The translations under genes were made by a program, and so were the position numbers. DNA of 64,000 nt from Numida meleagris (taxonomy: Eukaryota; Chordata; Aves; Galliformes; Numididae), in assembly GCF_002078875.1 (NCBI RefSeq), contig NC_034421.1:5041800-5105799 (forward strand). Reading direction: 5' to 3'. Below, in pieces: positions 60,085 through 64,000 of the stretch (positions are counted from its first letter, which is position 1; each line of letters begins with the position of its first letter). The notes below the pieces were generated by a model, which had not been told where the DNA came from, did no database searches, and saw only the letters and a program-made list of their open reading frames with translations.

Positions 60085-63000
60085 TCTCTCTCCATTCGCC
60101 ATTGAAGTTGCGTTCAATAAAACCCATCGCCCGAGAGCGTCTGTTCGCGTGTTCTCAGCAGTACAATGGGCAGAGGGCTGCAGTGTGCAGAGCTCAGCAG
60201 CCTCGTGCAGACAATGAGGGGCTGGGAGCAGGGCTGGGGGGGGCTTTGCCTTATGTTTTTTTTCCCACCTGCCGGCCCCCACTACTAATTGTAATCACAA
60301 AAGGCAAATGGGAAGGCACCAGAGGAGCAGGGCTGTGGTTCACTGGGGTCATGGTCTCCATCAGTCATTCTCCCAGCCTGTTGCTGGGTAAAAGCCTGGC
60401 TCCTTGGTTTGTCAAACGCATGGTGAAAGCCTCTTCACCTCCAAAAAAAAAAATAGAAGGGAGAAAAAAAAGATTGAAAAAGCACGAACATCCCATCGCA
60501 GTCCATGGGAGACTCTCCATTGACTCCTCTCCGTAGACGGGAAAATAGAGCGTTGGTGACTCAGACACAAACCTGGGATCTCTTCCTCTCTCTGACACTA
60601 TTGGCAAATGGCTCAGGTCACAATCCAGCCCGGATTGAGCTGCCATCCCCATGCCATTCAATAGGGCACGAGGGGATGTGCCATTGGCAGGGCTGAACCA
60701 GCGCCTGCGTTGCCCTGTGCAGCGCTAAACCGACGTGGCGTGGTGGTGGAGCTAATGACTATTAATGCCGGCGAGATGCTTTCAGATCTCTAGATAAAAG
60801 GTGCTCAAGGAGGGAAAATTATTATCAACATGGGCCAAATGGCTACGGGGGATTCGAAATCTGTTTGTATTCGTAGGATGTAACCACTAAGGAGGGAGAG
60901 ACTGGGACAATGGAGCATGCACAGCACTAATGGAACAAGCGTAGGAAAGAGGGTATCTCTGGAGACCCTTAGAAACCATTTCCCAGCGGTGAGATCTGCT
61001 GGGGTTGTTTGTTCTGCTTCCCAGACGAGAGCTGTGGTTGTGGACGCTTTTATCTCTTGCGAAGTGGACCGGGCAGAGGGACAGAGCGTGCTGCAGGGAC
61101 GCGCCCCGGGGCTCTCTGCTGGGTGGGCTCACGCGTGTAACCGGCCTCAGCTTCCATGTCCGTCGCTGTGCTTTAGAGCAGAGGAATCCGGACAGGAAAT
61201 TTTCACCTAGATTTTTCAGGCAAGGATGATGCAGGTCTGGCTTCTGGCAGGGATGCAAGGGCATGACTTTGGCATCTTGAGTCTGCGGCGGCAGCAGAGA
61301 GGTTTCTCAGAGTTTGCACATCACCGTCCCATCCCGGGATGGAGCGGAGCGAGGGGGCATGGTGCAGGTTGGGGTGTGGATTTAGGTTCCTTGAAGCCTG
61401 GGAGATGTGCTGTTTCCAGCTGATTCATTGCATTTCCCGGTGCAAACCCGTTTCTCAGCGTGGTGACGGTGCATACCGACGCGCTGTGGTCCGGGCTAGC
61501 TCTGAGCCCGGTGGTGCCAGGTGCTGTGCAAACACAGGTTGTTCCCTGGAGATTACAACCACGTTAGACAAGCTGTTCCTTATCTGAGGGCTGATAATGC
61601 TGAGAGCCCTGTGCGGTGCTGTGCACAGCGTGTAGGAAAGGCAGCCTGGCTCCGGGGAACGTGCATCCTGCTTACCCACAGTTCCTGGCTGATGGGCCAT
61701 GCCCCGCGCCGACACCGCGCCGTCGCCTTTGCTCCGTGCCGTGCCCGTTGGCTGAGCCCCATTTTGTGCTCTGGGGAGCTGCAGCCTTTCCCACTGAAGA
61801 CCTGCAGCGCACCACGCTCTTTTTTCCCTCCTGGACACTTTCCTTAGGTTCTTTCTTCCCTCTCATTTTCCCTACCATCAAATGAAAGGCATTCAGACCA
61901 GAACGGTTCAGTCTGCTCTTTGTGTCTGGAAAACAGAACACCAAAGACAGCTGGACCTACCCGCGATGGCCACGGCCGTGGCAACAGTGGCTCTTTGTTA
62001 GAGCTGTTGTCTCTGCCCCTATCTCCAGCGTCTGGGGCCCTGTCTCTTTAAAGCTTTAGTGCGCTGTGTCAAAGCCAACAGAGAGTTCAGCTTATTAATG
62101 GATTCGCTAGGTTAATATCCCAACAGTTTTGTGTTGTGTTTTGTTGTTTTGGTTCTGTTTTGTTTTTTTTCTTTTCCTTCCCCACCAGCATAGTTCAGAA
62201 AAAGGGAGGAGGGGGAGAGAAGGGGAACCCAGCCCCACTCGTGGGGAGGAGGGCACGGCGTGGCTCGTGGCTTTGGGGAATGGAGCTGGAAGGGTTGGTG
62301 GGGCCATGAGGAGGTGGTGGCCCAGCCCTTCCCTTCCTGTCTGCATGTACATCTCTCTCTATCTCCTTCTCCTGCGGGGTTCCCTGCATCAAAGCTTCTT
62401 CCAGTTCTTATGCTAATGAGGTGCATTAATGCTTAATGACTGTGAACAGGCTTGTTTAATTGCACCTATCTGAGCAGGAGGCACGTTGCTGTATAAGAGG
62501 GAACGACCATGTAAGCAGCTGCATGCCCTCCTGGACAGTCTTAATTACATGTAAAACTGATGTGATCTAAACCACCAGGCTGGTGATTAGTTTAGTGAGG
62601 CAGGTGGTACTTTGCAATTCAGTGCCTCGGAAACTCTAGAGCAAGTGAGATCAGATTCTTTCGTAGGCTATGGAGGATAAGGCAAGCCCTGATCATCCTT
62701 GAATTTGATGTTGGGTGGGGACAAGCACGGCATAGTAGATTAATTTAATTAATTTATTGCAGTTAGTTTGCAAAGACATTATCCGCCAGCATCTGTGCAG
62801 AATACTGAGCAGTCCCATTAATGCAATGCTATTTTGCCCGCAAATCCTCTCTCCCCACCCCTTACAGGAGGAATGAGCTGCGATGGTCTCAGCTTTCCGC
62901 AGCGTTATCTTGCGCTGTTTGAATGCGACCGATTGTCTGAACTACAAAGGGGCCCGGCGCTAATGCAAAGCCATCCCTATTGGCACCAGACCTAGATTAA

Positions 63001-63330
63001 TGACTCTGCATGCATTGCCTTGGCTCGAAACTGGATTTCCCTCCAGCAGCTCCTGGCGCTGCTGTCTGTGCTCCCGTACCCGTGCAATTGTTCGCCCGGT
63101 GCGGGCGGTGGGTCCGGGAGCACCCCCAGGTGTGAAGGCTGCTAGGTGGGGGTGCTCAGGTACGGAGATACCTGTCATCGCCAGCCATCTGCTGCTAATT
63201 ACTCATCCTCGCTTCTTGCGGTTATTTGTTTTGTCGTTATGCGCCAGAGGGGGGTTTAAAAACAATAAATAAATAATTGAAAAAAAAAGAAAAACCACCA
63301 CCTTTCTTTTAGGAATCAGTTTGGGCAGAG

Positions 63331-63428
63331 GAATCCTAGGATCGTTAAAGTTGGGAAAGGCTGCTAAGATCGTTAGGTCCAACCGTTGACCCATCCCCAT
63401 CGTGCCCACTAACCACATCCCTGGAGTG
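63331..63428 (-). mobile_element. CR1 LINE 3'-end fragment
   Basis: The plus strand begins GAATCCTAGGATCGTTAAAG, then AAGATCGTTAGGTCCAACCG and CCCACTAACCACATCCCTGG, the reverse complement of a CR1 3' end. Beyond about 63428 the similarity fades. Confidence 0.8.
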
Positions 63429-64000
63429 CGGCAGTACTTGGGGCTGCTGGTGCTCTCTGTGGCCCCAGGGCACGTCCCCCTCCCCATCCCCATGCAGGAC
63501 CCTTCCTCTCCACCTCTCCTGTCCCACTGCTTCCTCCGTTCCCTGTCCCCATCCCGCGCGCTCTCTGATCTCTCCTTGCCTGCTGGGGCCCCTCAGGAGG
63601 CTCTTCCTGACGTTACTCCCACAACAACCACTTCCTTCCCCTCCTGGCAGCCCCTGGCTCCACAGCCGTCCCCGGCTCGCCCTGTCCCTCGCTATCTCCC
63701 CCAGACCCCTCTTTTGCTTCTCCCCTTCCAACGGACTGTTTATTTTGTGACAGCGCTTATCTTGGATTCAGAGGCTTTTTCTGTATGCAGGAACCCGCAG
63801 CTGCAGGGCCACAGGGTGGGAGGCGAATCCATGTCCTTCACATCCCCTCTCCTGCTTCCAAAGCCCCAGTGTCCCCAACACCTGCAGGGTTTTAGAGAAC
63901 CAACCCACCATGCTGTGTGGCTTACACCCCATAATGAAGCCTTTAGCCAGCGCAATCTCGTCCAACCGTGTTGCTTTCTCCACAAAATGAAGCATCCTCC

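Larger units (their letters stand above)
51751..64000. other. Non-coding region right of the CpG island, no exon recognised
   Basis: About 12 kb, likely the first intron of the gene that starts at the CpG island if that gene runs rightward. No coding exon or RNA gene could be supported. It contains several moderate CpG-rich patches (55.65-55.9, 56.85-57.3 and 61.05-61.15 kb), homopolymer runs, G-quadruplex motifs and AT-rich stretches listed separately. Long frames such as plus strand 58395-59396 show no domain. Confidence 0.5.

Noticed and set aside
51630..64000. RAI1 coding exon
   Set aside because: Nothing resembling the RAI1 N-terminus, its polyglutamine region or its C-terminal PHD-like domain is readable. 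Only the promoter position is inferred.
1..64000. CRISPR arrays, operons, prophage, defence islands
   Set aside because: The window is vertebrate DNA; the only regular repeats are microsatellites and short tandem duplications.

Overview
This is vertebrate, almost certainly avian, nuclear DNA. The evidence is a multi-exon gene with GT/AG introns, CpG-island promoters, several chicken-repeat-1 (CR1) LINE 3' ends with their typical TTCTATGATTCTATG-like tails, and very little other repeat content. Compact introns and moderate GC fit a bird; a galliform is a guess from the CR1 types. There are two runs of undetermined bases (48579-48658 and 50998-51629). No operon, CRISPR array, phage or other prokaryotic-type system is present.

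The one gene I can read confidently is PEMT (phosphatidylethanolamine N-methyltransferase), on the minus strand from about 33.3 kb down to beyond the left edge. Five coding exons were located by splice sites, reading phase and similarity to mammalian PEMT: 33219-33100, 30752-30645, 10928-10813, 4748-4603 and 1284-1173. They join in frame to about 201 codons. The last 40 or so residues (fourth membrane span and C-terminal Glu-Glu motif) must lie left of position 1. The gene starts in a CpG island with two ZNF143/THAP11-like motifs. Intron 2 is nearly 20 kb and holds most of the intronic repeats, a small internal CpG-rich patch and an unassigned small ORF.

From 33.3 to about 50.4 kb I see no gene: a 5'-truncated CR1 (33.74-34.42 kb), a (TCCA)n microsatellite (43.29 kb) and short tandem duplications. 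A second GC- and CpG-rich block (about 50.5-51.75 kb, interrupted by the 632-base gap) looks like another promoter. In mammals RAI1 lies divergently next to PEMT, so this may be the RAI1 first-exon region, but no RAI1 coding sequence is visible. From 51.75 kb to the end there is non-coding sequence with a long polypyrimidine mirror-like tract, a cluster of homopolymers and G-quadruplex motifs around 59.5-60.5 kb, AT-rich possibly conserved non-coding stretches, and a CR1 end at 63.3 kb.

The most interesting single observation is in PEMT itself. The GXG AdoMet-binding motif of mammalian PEMT (Gly98-X-Gly100) reads Ala-Val-Gly here, which may bear on the poor choline synthesis known in young poultry.
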